Part shown: positions 9,278-17,300 of the stretch, piece after piece
Layout: every line of letters begins with the position of its first letter
How positions within the stretch are numbered: position 1 is the stretch's first letter
Assembly (NCBI RefSeq): GCF_000813745.1
Contig: NZ_JWLC01000014.1
Location: forward strand, 62,001-126,000
Direction: 5' to 3'
Source of the DNA: Leisingera sp. ANG-M1
GTDB taxonomy: Bacteria; Pseudomonadota; Alphaproteobacteria; Rhodobacterales; Rhodobacteraceae
Length of the DNA: 64,000 bases
Translations under genes and position numbers: made by a program
The notes under the pieces: model-generated
What the model saw: the letters and a program-made list of their open reading frames with translations, nothing else
What the model was told of the DNA's origin: nothing
Databases searched by the model: none

Positions 9278-10489
9278 ATGCGCCTTGCCCTGCTTCCGGC
9301 GGCCCTTTGCCTGCTTCCCGGGGCGGTCTTTTCCGCCCCGCCTGAGGTCGGCCTCAGCTACGGCCCCCGCCCGGCCTATTTGATCAGCAAACTGCCCGAA
9401 GGTCCGCTGAAGGACAAACTGCAGTCCTGCGCCGCTCAGACGCCTGCCCGCTCGGATTTCTCCATCGGCCACCGCGGTGCGCCGCTGATGTTTCCGGAAC
9501 ATACCGTCGAATCCAACGTGGCCGCCGCACAGATGGGGGCCGGCATCCTGGAATGCGACGTGACCTTCACCAAGGATCTGGAACTGGTCTGCCGCCACGC
9601 CCAGAACGACCTGCACACGACCACGGACATCCTGACCACGGATCTGGCCGAAACCTGCATCGCCCCGTTCACTCCGGCAAGCGGCGAGACACCTGCCAAG
9701 GCCGAATGCCGCACATCCGAGCTGACCCTGGCCGAATTCCGCAGCCTGCGGCCCAAGATGGACAGCGCCGACAGGACCGCGGCAACGGCTGAGGCCTATC
9801 AGGGCGGCACCGCGGCCTGGCGCACCAACCTATATGCCGACGGTGCCACCAGCATGACCCATGCGGAGTCGATTGCGCTGTTCAAATCCTTGGGCGCCAA
9901 GTTCACGCCCGAATTGAAGGCACCGGCCGTGGCGATGCCCTTCAACGGTTTCACGCAAGCGGACTACGCCCAGAAACTGATCGACGAATACAAGGCTGCG
10001 GGCATCCCGCCTGCGGACGTCTGGGCGCAAAGCTTCAGCCTTGACGACGTGCTCTACTGGATTGAGCACGAGCCCGCGTTCGGCAAACAGGCGGTGCTGC
10101 TGGACAACAGCTACCGCTGGGAGGGGTTTGACGCAAACAACCCGGACACTTTCCCGCTCGATTTTGCGGATCTGCACGCCAAGGGCGTCAACTACCTCGC
10201 GCCGCCGATGTGGATGCTGGTGACGCTCGAAGACGGCAGGATTGTCCCCTCAGCCTATGCCCATGAGGCCAAAGCCGTGGGCCTCAAGCTGATCACATGG
10301 ACGCTGGAGCGTTCCGGCCCGCTGGCCTCGGGCGGCGGCTGGTATTTCCAATCCGTCAAGGACGCCACCACCGGCGACGGCATGACTTACCAGCTCTTGG
10401 ATGTGCTGGCTCAGGATGTGCAGGTCGAAGGCGTCTTCTCCGACTGGCCCGCCACCGTCACCTACTATGCGAATTGCATGGGGTTCTGA
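9278..10489 (+). CDS. Secreted glycerophosphodiester phosphodiesterase
   Basis: Hydrolyses glycerophosphodiesters to glycerol-3-phosphate and an alcohol. 403 aa from the ATG with GGAG upstream. A Sec signal peptide ([19 protein letters not shown]) indicates a periplasmic or secreted enzyme, as in GlpQ. Catalytic motifs are [20 protein letters not shown] and CRHAQNDL; later come FTPELKAP and LITWTLE. It is longer than the cytosolic UgpQ class. The upstream 11-bp repeats suggest phosphate-starvation control. A strong terminator follows. Confidence 0.92.
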   Translation: MRLALLPAALCLLPGAVFSAPPEVGLSYGPRPAYLISKLPEGPLKDKLQSCAAQTPARSDFSIGHRGAPLMFPEHTVESNVAAAQMGAGILECDVTFTKDLELVCRHAQNDLHTTTDILTTDLAETCIAPFTPASGETPAKAECRTSELTLAEFRSLRPKMDSADRTAATAEAYQGGTAAWRTNLYADGATSMTHAESIALFKSLGAKFTPELKAPAVAMPFNGFTQADYAQKLIDEYKAAGIPPADVWAQSFSLDDVLYWIEHEPAFGKQAVLLDNSYRWEGFDANNPDTFPLDFADLHAKGVNYLAPPMWMLVTLEDGRIVPSAYAHEAKAVGLKLITWTLERSGPLASGGGWYFQSVKDATTGDGMTYQLLDVLAQDVQVEGVFSDWPATVTYYANCMGF

Positions 10490-10527
10490 CCGCCGTCCCT
10501 TTCCTATTGTCACATAGCCCCGGCAAC

Positions 10528-10563
10528 GGCCGCCTCCCCGCCCAGGAGGCGGCCTCTTTAATT
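10528..10563 (+). terminator. Terminator after the glycerophosphodiesterase gene
   Basis: Perfect 10-bp stem GGCCGCCTCC (10528-10537) and GGAGGCGGCC (10545-10554), then TCTTTAATTT. Confidence 0.88.
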
Positions 10564-10675
10564 TCCGCATCAGAGATTTATGTTATTCTGCCGTCCGGTC
10601 CTGATTCCGCGGCGATGCGGGGTTGAGCCGCCCCGGCACCCATCCTAGATAGATGGGAAGTGTAAGGAGAAACCC

Positions 10676-11035
10676 ATGTTCGGCATTCCCGGCAAACAGG
10701 CTGTGACCATGACGCCCAAGGCGGCGGCGCAGATCGCCAAGCTGATGGCCAAGGACGGCCATGCAGGCCTGCGCATCGGCGTCAAGAAAGGCGGCTGCGC
10801 GGGCATGGAATACACCATGGAATATGTCGACGCGCCTGACACCAACGACGAGGTGGTGGAACAGGACGGCGCCCGCATCCTGATCGCGCCGATGGCGCAG
10901 ATGTTCCTGTTCGGCACCGAGATCGACTATGAGGTGACGCTCTTGGAAAGCGGCTTCAAGTTCAACAACCCGAACGTCTCCGAAGCCTGCGGCTGCGGCG
11001 AGTCGATCTCCTTCAAGGAAATGCCCGGCGCCTGA
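10676..11035 (+). CDS. A-type iron-sulfur carrier (SufA/IscA/ErpA family)
   Basis: 119 aa with a strong ribosome site (GTAAGGAGAAACCC). Three conserved cysteines, one in GGCAGMEY and two in ACGCGESIS, are the Fe-S ligands of the family. It receives and passes [2Fe-2S] or [4Fe-4S] clusters to client proteins. It stands alone between two terminators, so the exact subfamily cannot be set from context; ErpA or SufA are both possible. Confidence 0.93.
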   Translation: MFGIPGKQAVTMTPKAAAQIAKLMAKDGHAGLRIGVKKGGCAGMEYTMEYVDAPDTNDEVVEQDGARILIAPMAQMFLFGTEIDYEVTLLESGFKFNNPNVSEACGCGESISFKEMPGA

Positions 11036-11073
11036 TCCCTCTGCCGGCAGCGGCACATTGCGAAGACAACAGC

Positions 11074-11098
11074 AGGCGGGGCTTTCCCCGCCTTTTTG
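11074..11098 (+). terminator. Terminator after the A-type carrier gene
   Basis: 8-bp perfect stem AGGCGGGG (11074-11081) and CCCCGCCT (11086-11093), 4-base loop, then TTTTGC. Confidence 0.88.
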
Positions 11099-11186
11099 CT
11101 GCTCTGCACAGCCCTCAAGCGAATTGCGCCGACCCGCTGCCGGTGCTACCAGTCACGCCCAAATGACGAGGATCGGAGGCACCCCC

Positions 11187-11936
11187 ATGCGGCGGAAACT
11201 GGCAGCAGGCAATTGGAAGATGAACGGCACCGGCGCAAGCCTGGCGGAACTGGCAGCGCTGGCTGAAAGCCATGGCTCTCCGGCCGCAGACATCCTGATC
11301 TGCCCCCCCGCCACCCTGCTGTCGCGCGCAGCCGACACCGCCAGGGGCAGCGCTGTCGCCATTGGCGGCCAGGACTGCCACGCCGACACCTCCGGCGCCC
11401 ACACCGGCGACCTGTCTGCTGCCATGCTCAAAGATGCAGGCGCCTCTGCCGTGATCCTCGGCCACTCCGAACGCCGCGCCGACCATGGCGAGACCGACGC
11501 GCAGGTCTGCGCCAAATCCGAGGCCGCTATCTCTGAGGGCCTTACCGCCGTCATCTGCCTCGGCGAGACCCTGGAGGAGCGCGAATCCGGCGACACCCTC
11601 AAAGTTGTCGGCACCCAGCTCGCAGGCTCCGTCCCGGCCTCCGCCACCGGCGCCAATACCGTGATCGCCTATGAACCGGTCTGGGCCATCGGCACCGGCA
11701 AGGTCCCGACTCTGGAGCAAATTGCGGAAGTGCACAGCTTCCTGCGCGCGGAACTGACCGCCCGTTTTGGCGCCGAAACCGCAGACAGCATCCGCCTGCT
11801 CTACGGCGGTTCGGTCAAGCCGTCCAATGCCGCAGAGATCTTTGCCGTTGCAGACGTCGACGGCGCCCTGGTCGGCGGTGCCAGCCTGAAAGCAGCGGAT
11901 TTCTCGCCGATCATCGCGGCCCTTGAAGCCAGCTGA
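11187..11936 (+). CDS. tpiA: Triose-phosphate isomerase
   Basis: Interconverts dihydroxyacetone phosphate and glyceraldehyde 3-phosphate. 249 aa from the ATG with GGAGG upstream; a longer frame to 11058 lacks family similarity. AGNWKMNG carries the N-terminal Asn/Lys, ILGHSERR the His electrophile, and [11 protein letters not shown] the general-base Glu. [10 protein letters not shown] and GALVGGASL form the phosphate site. Full length, monocistronic. Confidence 0.97.
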   Translation: MRRKLAAGNWKMNGTGASLAELAALAESHGSPAADILICPPATLLSRAADTARGSAVAIGGQDCHADTSGAHTGDLSAAMLKDAGASAVILGHSERRADHGETDAQVCAKSEAAISEGLTAVICLGETLEERESGDTLKVVGTQLAGSVPASATGANTVIAYEPVWAIGTGKVPTLEQIAEVHSFLRAELTARFGAETADSIRLLYGGSVKPSNAAEIFAVADVDGALVGGASLKAADFSPIIAALEAS

Positions 11937-11965
11937 TACGCGCCTGGCGGCGCGTGCCTCCCCTC

Positions 11966-12026
11966 TCGGCGGCAAAGCCGCCTGCCGGGCAGCGGGACGG
12001 AGGTATTTACGACCAGAAAGAAGCAG
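11966..12026 (-). repeat. Dispersed intergenic element, copy 1
   Basis: Read on the minus strand: CTTCTTTCTGGTC, then GTAAATACCTCCG, then the inverted repeat GGCGGC-AAA-GCCGCC (11968-11982). It matches the other copies in core and layout and lies between convergent tpiA and the Lrp gene. Confidence 0.55.
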
Positions 12027-12055
12027 CAGGCTCGCGTATCTTGCGCGGGCTTTTG

Positions 12056-12475
12056 TTATTTGAAGGTTTCCAGGCGGATACTGCTGTTGGTCTCGATGAC
12101 CATCGGCAGGCGGCGGATTTCAGCCAGCAGCTGGTCCAATTTCGGCAAAGACGCCACCCGCAGCTCAACCGCGAAATCATAGCTTCCGTTGACGGACGAA
12201 ACCGCCTCCACTCCTGCCATCCCGGTCAGCCTGGCCACCGTCTGCCGGCTGTCCCCGGCGGACAGCTTCAGCAGCACCAGCGCATCGACCAGTGCGGTTT
12301 GCGCCTCCTTGCCCAGTTCGACAGTGAACCGCGCAATCACCCCGGTGGCGCGCAGCCTGTCGATCCGGTTCTGCACCGTCGGCCGCGACACCCCCAGCTC
12401 CCGCGCCAGCTCCGCCGCAGAACGCCGGGCGTCGCGGCTCAGCAGGCGGATCAGCTCCCGGTCGGTTTCATCCAT
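12056..12475 (-). CDS. Lrp/AsnC-family transcriptional regulator
   Basis: 139 aa from the ATG at 12475; an in-frame GTG three codons upstream is possible. The N-terminal helix-turn-helix (ELIRLLSRDARRSAAELARELGVS, residues about 7-45) precedes a RAM ligand-binding domain ending FKVETNSS-like. It is divergent from the nitrilase-family gene across a 130-bp AT-rich gap with the palindrome GAAAG-AA-CTTTC (12536-12547), so it probably controls that gene in response to an amino acid or related ligand. Confidence 0.9.
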   Translation of the reverse strand: MDETDRELIRLLSRDARRSAAELARELGVSRPTVQNRIDRLRATGVIARFTVELGKEAQTALVDALVLLKLSAGDSRQTVARLTGMAGVEAVSSVNGSYDFAVELRVASLPKLDQLLAEIRRLPMVIETNSSIRLETFK

Positions 12476-12535
12476 GACGCTCACACTTTCATTGCAGCAT
12501 TCAACTCATTCATTTCGGCATATATCTGGCGAAAA

Positions 12536-12547
12536 GAAAGAACTTTC
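12536..12547. promoter_or_regulatory. Palindrome in the Lrp/nitrilase divergent region
   Basis: GAAAG-AA-CTTTC is a perfect 12-bp dyad midway between the divergent genes. Lrp-type operators are AT-rich dyads, so it is a candidate operator. Confidence 0.3.
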
Positions 12548-12607
12548 CTTCTATTCGCATCTTCAAGGCGCTGAAAAGATTGCACCAGACAAATCAAAGG
12601 ACATGCG

Positions 12608-13390
12608 ATGAAAGTCAAAGTGACTGTCTGCGAACTGGACCCGCGCGAAGGGCACCTGGATGGGTTCCTGCACGCCCTCAAACAGCACTGCCAGGACAAT
12701 AGAACCCAGTTCCTGCTGCTGCCGGAGATGAGCCTGTCGGACTGGCTGGCTGCAGATGCCGAACCCAGCGCGCCGCGGTGGGAGGCGGCCGTGCGCCAGC
12801 ATGAGGCTTACATTTCAAAGCTGGGAGACTTCGGCGTCCCCGCAGTGATGGGCACCCGCCCCATCCTCACCACTGGCGGCAGCCGCCGGAACGAAGCTTA
12901 TCTCTGGACTGCAGAAACCCCTGAACCGGCGCCGGTGCATCAAAAGTACTACCTTCCGGATGAAGAGGGCTATTGGGAGCACAGCTGGTACGACCGCGGC
13001 CCTAAGAGCTTTGACATTGCCCGGGCGCTGGATATGCGGGTCGGGGTGCAGATCTGCACCGAAATGTGGTTCTTCGAATGGGCCCGCCACTACGGCGCCT
13101 CCCGCGCCGATCTGTTGTGCGTGCCCCGCGCCACGCCGCACGGCTCCACTGAAAAATGGCTGGCAGGCGGCCAGGCGGCCGCAGTCTGTTCCGGCGCCTA
13201 TTGCCTGTCGTCCAATCTTTGGGCGCCAAAAGGAGAAAAGCTGAACGCAGGCGGGCTCGGCTGGGTCGTGGATCCCGAAGGCAACGTGCTGGCCCGCACT
13301 GACCCGGACACCCCCTTTGCCACCGTCGAAATCGATCTGGGGTTCGCACGGGAGAGCAAATCCACCTATCCCCGTTACGTGCCGGAATAG
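12608..13390 (+). CDS. Carbon-nitrogen hydrolase (nitrilase superfamily)
   Basis: 260 aa with the Glu-Lys-Cys triad: Glu in LLLPEMSLSDW, Lys in VHQKYYLPDEEG, and the Cys nucleophile in VQICTEMWFFEWAR. The fold is the alpha-beta-beta-alpha sandwich of amidases, nitrilases and carbamoylases. The substrate cannot be read from the sequence. There is no signal peptide, so it is cytosolic. The divergent Lrp-family gene suggests control by a nitrogen compound. Confidence 0.88.
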   Translation: MKVKVTVCELDPREGHLDGFLHALKQHCQDNRTQFLLLPEMSLSDWLAADAEPSAPRWEAAVRQHEAYISKLGDFGVPAVMGTRPILTTGGSRRNEAYLWTAETPEPAPVHQKYYLPDEEGYWEHSWYDRGPKSFDIARALDMRVGVQICTEMWFFEWARHYGASRADLLCVPRATPHGSTEKWLAGGQAAAVCSGAYCLSSNLWAPKGEKLNAGGLGWVVDPEGNVLARTDPDTPFATVEIDLGFARESKSTYPRYVPE

Positions 13391-13410
13391 AAAGCTTCAC
13401 GCAAAGAAAA

Positions 13411-13436
13411 GGCCGGGCGCATTGCTGCGCCCGGCC
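13411..13436. terminator. Bidirectional terminator between the hydrolase gene and dctM
   Basis: 11-bp perfect stem GGCCGGGCGCA (13411-13421) and TGCGCCCGGCC (13426-13436) with a TTGC loop, between convergent genes. Confidence 0.85.
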
Positions 13437-13459
13437 TATACTCTTTAACCGGCAATTGC

Positions 13460-14836
13460 CTATTTGGTTATGATCTCCGGCCCCATCACCGCGTTTGGCA
13501 GCACGGTGGACAGCCACGGCACATAGGTGATCAGGATCAGGAAGACGAAGAGCACCGCCAGGAACGGGAGCGCGGCCCGCACCACCCCCATCATCGGCAT
13601 CCCTGCCACGCCCGAGGTCACAAACAGGTTCAGGCCAACCGGCGGGGTGATCATGCCGATCTCCATGTTCACCACCATGATGATGCCCAGATGGATCGGG
13701 TCGATACCCAGCTCGATGGCAATCGGGAACACCAGCGGCGCGACGATCACCAGCAGGCCCGAGGGTTCCATGAACTGGCCGCCGATCAGCAGGATCACAT
13801 TCACCACCACCAGGAACATCACCGGCCCAAAGCCCGCCGACAGCATCGCATTGGCGATATGCTGCGGCACCTGCTCGTCGGTCAGCACATGCTTCAGGAT
13901 CAGCGCGTTTGCAATCACGAACAGCAGCGTCACGGTCAGCTTGCCCGCCTCAAACAGCGTGTGCTTGGTGTCGCCATGGAAGAAAGCCGTGACAAGCGCA
14001 TAGGGCTTCTTGATCAGCGATGTCTTGGCTGCACCCTCGCCGCTCGACAGCGGCCCCATGTCCTTGTAGACAAAGCTGGCGATGAAGAAGGCATAGACCG
14101 CCGCTACCGCCGCCGCCTCGGTCGGGGTGAAGATGCCGCCATATATACCGCCCAGGATGATCACGATCAGGAACAGCCCCCAGCCGGCCTCGCGGGCGGA
14201 TTGGAACACTTCGCCCCAGCCCTTCCACTCGCCCTTGGGCAGGTTCTTGACCTTGGCCATCACATAGATGGTGACCATCAGCATCAGCCCGGCCATCAGC
14301 CCGGGAATGACACCCGCCAGGAACATTCGCCCCACAGAGACCTCAACCGCGGCCGCATAGACCACCATCACAATCGACGGCGGGATCAGGATGCCCAGCG
14401 TGCCTGCGTTACAGATCACGCCCGCTGCAAACTCCTTGGAGTAACCCACCTGGCGCATGCCCGCGATCACGATCGAGCCGATGGCCACCACGGTCGCTGG
14501 CGAGGACCCCGACAATGCGGCAAACAGCATACAGGCAAAGACGCCGGCAATTGCCAGACCGCCCGGCAGATGCCCGACACAGGCGATGGAGAAGCGGATG
14601 ATCCGCCGCGCCACGCCGCCCGTGGTCATGAAGGACGATGCCAGGATAAAGAACGGGATCGCAAGCAGGGTGAAATGGCCTTCAAAGGCTTCAAACAGGG
14701 TTCCCGCGACCGACGCCAGCGAACTGTCGGAGTAGATCAGCAGAAAGATGGTCGAGCTGAGGCCCAGCGACACCGCAATCGGCACCCCGACCAGCAACAG
14801 ACCGATCACCATCGCAAAGAGGATTACCACTTCCAT
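13460..14836 (-). CDS. dctM: TRAP transporter large permease, DctM family
   Basis: Membrane subunit of a sodium-driven TRAP uptake system. 458 aa with about 12 hydrophobic helices. Typical features are LSGSSPATVVAIGSI, LGILIPPSIVMVVYA and IGMITPPVGLNLFV. It starts on the ATG that shares one base with the dctQ stop (TGATG), so the two are translationally coupled. The linker GEGAAKTSLIKKP near residue 265 is a cytoplasmic loop longer than in many DctM proteins. Substrate assignment to C4-dicarboxylates rests on the neighbouring dctP and dctBD. Confidence 0.95.
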   Translation of the reverse strand: MEVVILFAMVIGLLLVGVPIAVSLGLSSTIFLLIYSDSSLASVAGTLFEAFEGHFTLLAIPFFILASSFMTTGGVARRIIRFSIACVGHLPGGLAIAGVFACMLFAALSGSSPATVVAIGSIVIAGMRQVGYSKEFAAGVICNAGTLGILIPPSIVMVVYAAAVEVSVGRMFLAGVIPGLMAGLMLMVTIYVMAKVKNLPKGEWKGWGEVFQSAREAGWGLFLIVIILGGIYGGIFTPTEAAAVAAVYAFFIASFVYKDMGPLSSGEGAAKTSLIKKPYALVTAFFHGDTKHTLFEAGKLTVTLLFVIANALILKHVLTDEQVPQHIANAMLSAGFGPVMFLVVVNVILLIGGQFMEPSGLLVIVAPLVFPIAIELGIDPIHLGIIMVVNMEIGMITPPVGLNLFVTSGVAGMPMMGVVRAALPFLAVLFVFLILITYVPWLSTVLPNAVMGPEIITK

Positions 14837-15513
14837 CAGTCATGCTCCCCGCGCTGCGCCTGCACTTCCGCGATCTCGTCCTCGACCTCATGGCTGGCGA
14901 CCAGCCGGTCCGCTTCGCCGCGGGCAATCTGCATGGCCGCCTGGATGAAGCGGAACACCAGCAGCAGCATCGACACCGGCAGCACCAGATACGGCACCAC
15001 CTTCGGCAGCTTCTCATAAGCCTCGCCATAGTTGATCAAGTCTTCCAGGAACCTCAGGAAGCTCACCATCGGCACGTCCTGCACTTCATAGAAGCTCTGC
15101 GAACGCGCCTTCATATCGAACCCGGTCGGGAACCAGCGCCCTGAGGTGGGCGGCAGGTCAGCAAAGACCGCCCAGTAGTCATAGGCGCCTTTCAGCAAGA
15201 GCAGCGAAAACACCAGGCAGCAGCCCACGGCAAACAGCCCCACCGCCCGGCGCGCAGGCGCACCCAGCATGTTGATGATGGCATCGACGCCCAGATGCGC
15301 ATGCACCTTCACGGCATAAGACGCGCCCAAAAGCACCAGCCAGGCAAACAGGAACACGGTCAGCTCCAGCGCCCACAGGATATTGGAATTAAACACAAAC
15401 CGCGCAATCACATTGGCAAAAGTGATGGCCGTCATCAGCCCCAGGAGGAGCGCGATCAGGGTTTCTTCGAGTGAATGGATAAACCCGGACGGACCGGTTC
15501 TGGACCCCGTCAT
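14836..15513 (-). CDS. dctQ: TRAP transporter small permease, DctQ family
   Basis: 225 aa with four membrane helices. The conserved DctQ start is seen in SLEETLIALLLGLMTAITFANVIARF, followed by ALELTVFLFAWLVLLGASYAVK. The ~50-residue insert between helices 3 and 4 (PPTSGRWFPTGFDMKAR) and the charged tail (EVEDEIAEVQAQRGEHD) match the longer dicarboxylate DctQ class. It lies between dctP and dctM, coupled to dctM by a one-base overlap, and is separated from dctP by a terminator-like hairpin. Confidence 0.93.
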   Translation of the reverse strand: MTGSRTGPSGFIHSLEETLIALLLGLMTAITFANVIARFVFNSNILWALELTVFLFAWLVLLGASYAVKVHAHLGVDAIINMLGAPARRAVGLFAVGCCLVFSLLLLKGAYDYWAVFADLPPTSGRWFPTGFDMKARSQSFYEVQDVPMVSFLRFLEDLINYGEAYEKLPKVVPYLVLPVSMLLLVFRFIQAAMQIARGEADRLVASHEVEDEIAEVQAQRGEHD

Positions 15514-15538
15514 GGCAGTTCCCCCAAATTGTCAGCGG

Positions 15539-15576
15539 AAAAAGAAAGGCAGGCGGCGGATCCCCACGCCGCCTGC
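15539..15576 (-). terminator. Intercistronic attenuator between dctP and dctQ
   Basis: On the minus strand the stem GCAGGCGGCG/CGCCGCCTGC (15549-15558 with 15567-15576) is followed by CTTTCTTTTT. This has the form of a Rho-independent terminator inside the dctPQM operon. Partial termination there would give more binding protein than permease. Confidence 0.65.
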
Positions 15577-15618
15577 TGTAGCGGGGCGCCTGCAGGGGCA
15601 CCCCGGATGCGGCCTGCT

Positions 15619-16620
15619 TCAGAGGCCTGCGTTGATTGCCTGCGCAGCGTCGATCTTCTCCTGGCCGACGTCGCCAGCAAATTTCTCCCAAACGGGCTTC
15701 ATCGCTTCGACCCAGGCCGCGCGCTGCTCGGCGCTCAGCTCGCGCACCACGCCGCCGGCATCGATGATCGCCTGGCGGGCTTCGCCGTTCACCTTGGTGG
15801 ACTCGGCGTTCCGGGTGGCGGTCACTTCGGTCAGGATGGTCAGGAACTGGTCGCGCACCGCCGGGTCCAGGCTGTCCAGCCAGTCGACCGAAGTCACCAC
15901 CAGGTAGTCCAGCGCGCCGTGGTTGGTCTCGGTCACACCGTCCTGAACCTCAAAGAACTTCTTGCCGTAGATGTTGGACCAGGTGTTCTCCTGCCCGTCC
16001 ACAACACCCTGCTGCAGCGCGCCGTAAACTTCCGAGAACGCCATTTTCTGGGGCGAGCCGCCAATTGCTTCCATCTGCGCCACCAGCACGTCCGAGGACT
16101 GCACCCGGAACTTCAGCCCGTTGGCGTCGGTGGGCTCAACCAGCGGCTTGTTTGCCGACATCTGCTTCATGCCGTTGTGCCAGTAGGCCAGCCCCTGCAG
16201 GCCGCGGCGCTGCATCGAATCCAGCATCTCCTGGCCCGTTTCAGACGCCTGGAATGCATCCACGGCCTCAATGTTCTTGAACATGAACGGCAGGTCGAAC
16301 AGGCGGAACTGCTTTGTGAACTTCTCAAACTTCGACAGCGAGGGCGCGGCCAGCTGCACATCGCCCTGCAGCATCGCTTCCAGCACTTTGTTGTCGTTGT
16401 ACAGCGTGGAGTTCGGATAGACCTCCATGCACATGGTGCCGTTCATCTCGTCATTCACGCGCTGTTCCAGCAGCGAGGCCGCAATGCCTTTCGGGTGCTT
16501 GTCGGTGTTGGTCACGTGGCTGAACTTCACCACGATCTCGCCATCGTCGCAAGCGGCGGATGCGGCGCCTGCGGTCACGGCCAATGCCAATGCTGTTGCG
16601 GCAGTGGTCAGGAATTTCAT
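15619..16620 (-). CDS. dctP: TRAP transporter solute-binding protein, DctP family
   Basis: Periplasmic binding protein that delivers substrate to DctQM. 333 aa from the ATG preceded by GGGAGGAGAGATC. Sec signal peptide KFLTTAATALALAVTAGAASA, cleaved before ACDDGE. DctP motifs are VKFSHVTNTDKHPKG, LKFRVQSSDVL with the carboxylate-binding Arg, and GVVDGQENTWSNIY. These fit the C4-dicarboxylate (succinate, fumarate, malate) class, and the adjacent dctBD supports it. First gene of the dctPQM operon. Confidence 0.95.
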   Translation of the reverse strand: MKFLTTAATALALAVTAGAASAACDDGEIVVKFSHVTNTDKHPKGIAASLLEQRVNDEMNGTMCMEVYPNSTLYNDNKVLEAMLQGDVQLAAPSLSKFEKFTKQFRLFDLPFMFKNIEAVDAFQASETGQEMLDSMQRRGLQGLAYWHNGMKQMSANKPLVEPTDANGLKFRVQSSDVLVAQMEAIGGSPQKMAFSEVYGALQQGVVDGQENTWSNIYGKKFFEVQDGVTETNHGALDYLVVTSVDWLDSLDPAVRDQFLTILTEVTATRNAESTKVNGEARQAIIDAGGVVRELSAEQRAAWVEAMKPVWEKFAGDVGQEKIDAAQAINAGL

Positions 16621-16804
16621 GATCTCTCCTCCCAAGGATTTCGCTGCGCTCCTCAGCGCAGAGTTGAAGACTGCCAGCAGCATCGGGAATCGCAGAGCAG
16701 CGCTCAAGAATTGATTCGAGAATCACAGGTATCAGGGATTTATTCATACTCAGCAGCAGCTTACCGGCTCCGCCTCATGCAGCCAAAGATCACCCAGCCA
16801 ACTC

Positions 16805-16822
16805 TGTGCGAAATCCCGCACA
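16805..16822. promoter_or_regulatory. DctD-type operator 1
   Basis: Perfect dyad TGTGCG-N6-CGCACA. From memory, rhizobial DctD upstream activating sites have the same 18-bp form. Centre 16813.5. Confidence 0.65.
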
Positions 16823-16837
16823 GGCCGGATTTCAATC

Positions 16838-16855
16838 TGTGCGGATTTCCGCACA
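16838..16855. promoter_or_regulatory. DctD-type operator 2
   Basis: Perfect dyad TGTGCGGATTTCCGCACA, centre 33 bp from operator 1, about three helical turns, so two dimers would bind on the same face. Confidence 0.65.
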
Positions 16856-16930
16856 AATGTCAGCGCCCCGCACACCGCACAGAATCATCGCCGCCCTCAC
16901 CGTGCAGCGCCGGCAAAGACAGCGGCACGT

Positions 16931-16972
16931 CCCCTCTTCCTCTTGCCAAAAATATCCCCGCCGGAGGCATCC
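16931..16972 (+). repeat. Dispersed intergenic element, copy 2
   Basis: CCCTCTTCCTCTTGCC then AAAAATATCCCCGCCGGAGG. It shares the pyrimidine-rich stretch and AAATAYYCC core with the other copies but has a short GC tail. Confidence 0.45.
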
Positions 16973-17300
16973 GCCCCCTCGGCCTCCACAGGGTCCGGAA
17001 ACCGTTGCGCCAGCCGCGCCTCCATCGCACGCCCCGCTTGCGCCGCCTTAACCCGGCTTTGCAATACTCCTCCCCGTCGCGACACCAAGGTGCGGGCCGG
17101 CACCCCGCACCGCCAGGAGACCACAGGGCCCCAAAGACCACCTCTTCATTGGGTGCAGGGGCGCCCGGACCGAAGGCTTTCAGCGGGCATGAGGCCTAAC
17201 CGCCCTCATCCTCTCTCCGCCCCTTTGCCCAGACCGGGCAGCAGGCGGCGCCGCCTCCATTTTCATCCGGCCGAATATGCCGGAGCAGACCAGCCCCGCC

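Larger units (their letters stand above)
16621..17300. promoter_or_regulatory. Control region between dctD and dctP
   Basis: 680 bases without a gene. It holds two DctD-site-like palindromes (16805-16855), a third half-site pair nearby (CGCACACCGCACA, about 16866-16876) and a dispersed element. The 184 bases between the palindromes and dctP must hold the dctP promoter, but I find no GG-N10-GC sigma54 box that fits well there. A weak TGGGTGATCTTTGGCT match on the minus strand sits directly beside the palindromes. Confidence 0.5.

Noticed and set aside
13691-15019. 442-codon frame opposite dctM/dctQ
   Set aside because: His/Gln/Arg/Asp-rich, typical of the antisense of a hydrophobic membrane protein.
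16780-16800. sigma54 promoter candidate (TGG-N9-TGGCT on the minus strand) for dctP
   Set aside because: Only a partial match (TGGGTG for TGGCAC, TGGC for TTGC) and it abuts the activator palindromes, leaving no room for looping; listed as weak only.
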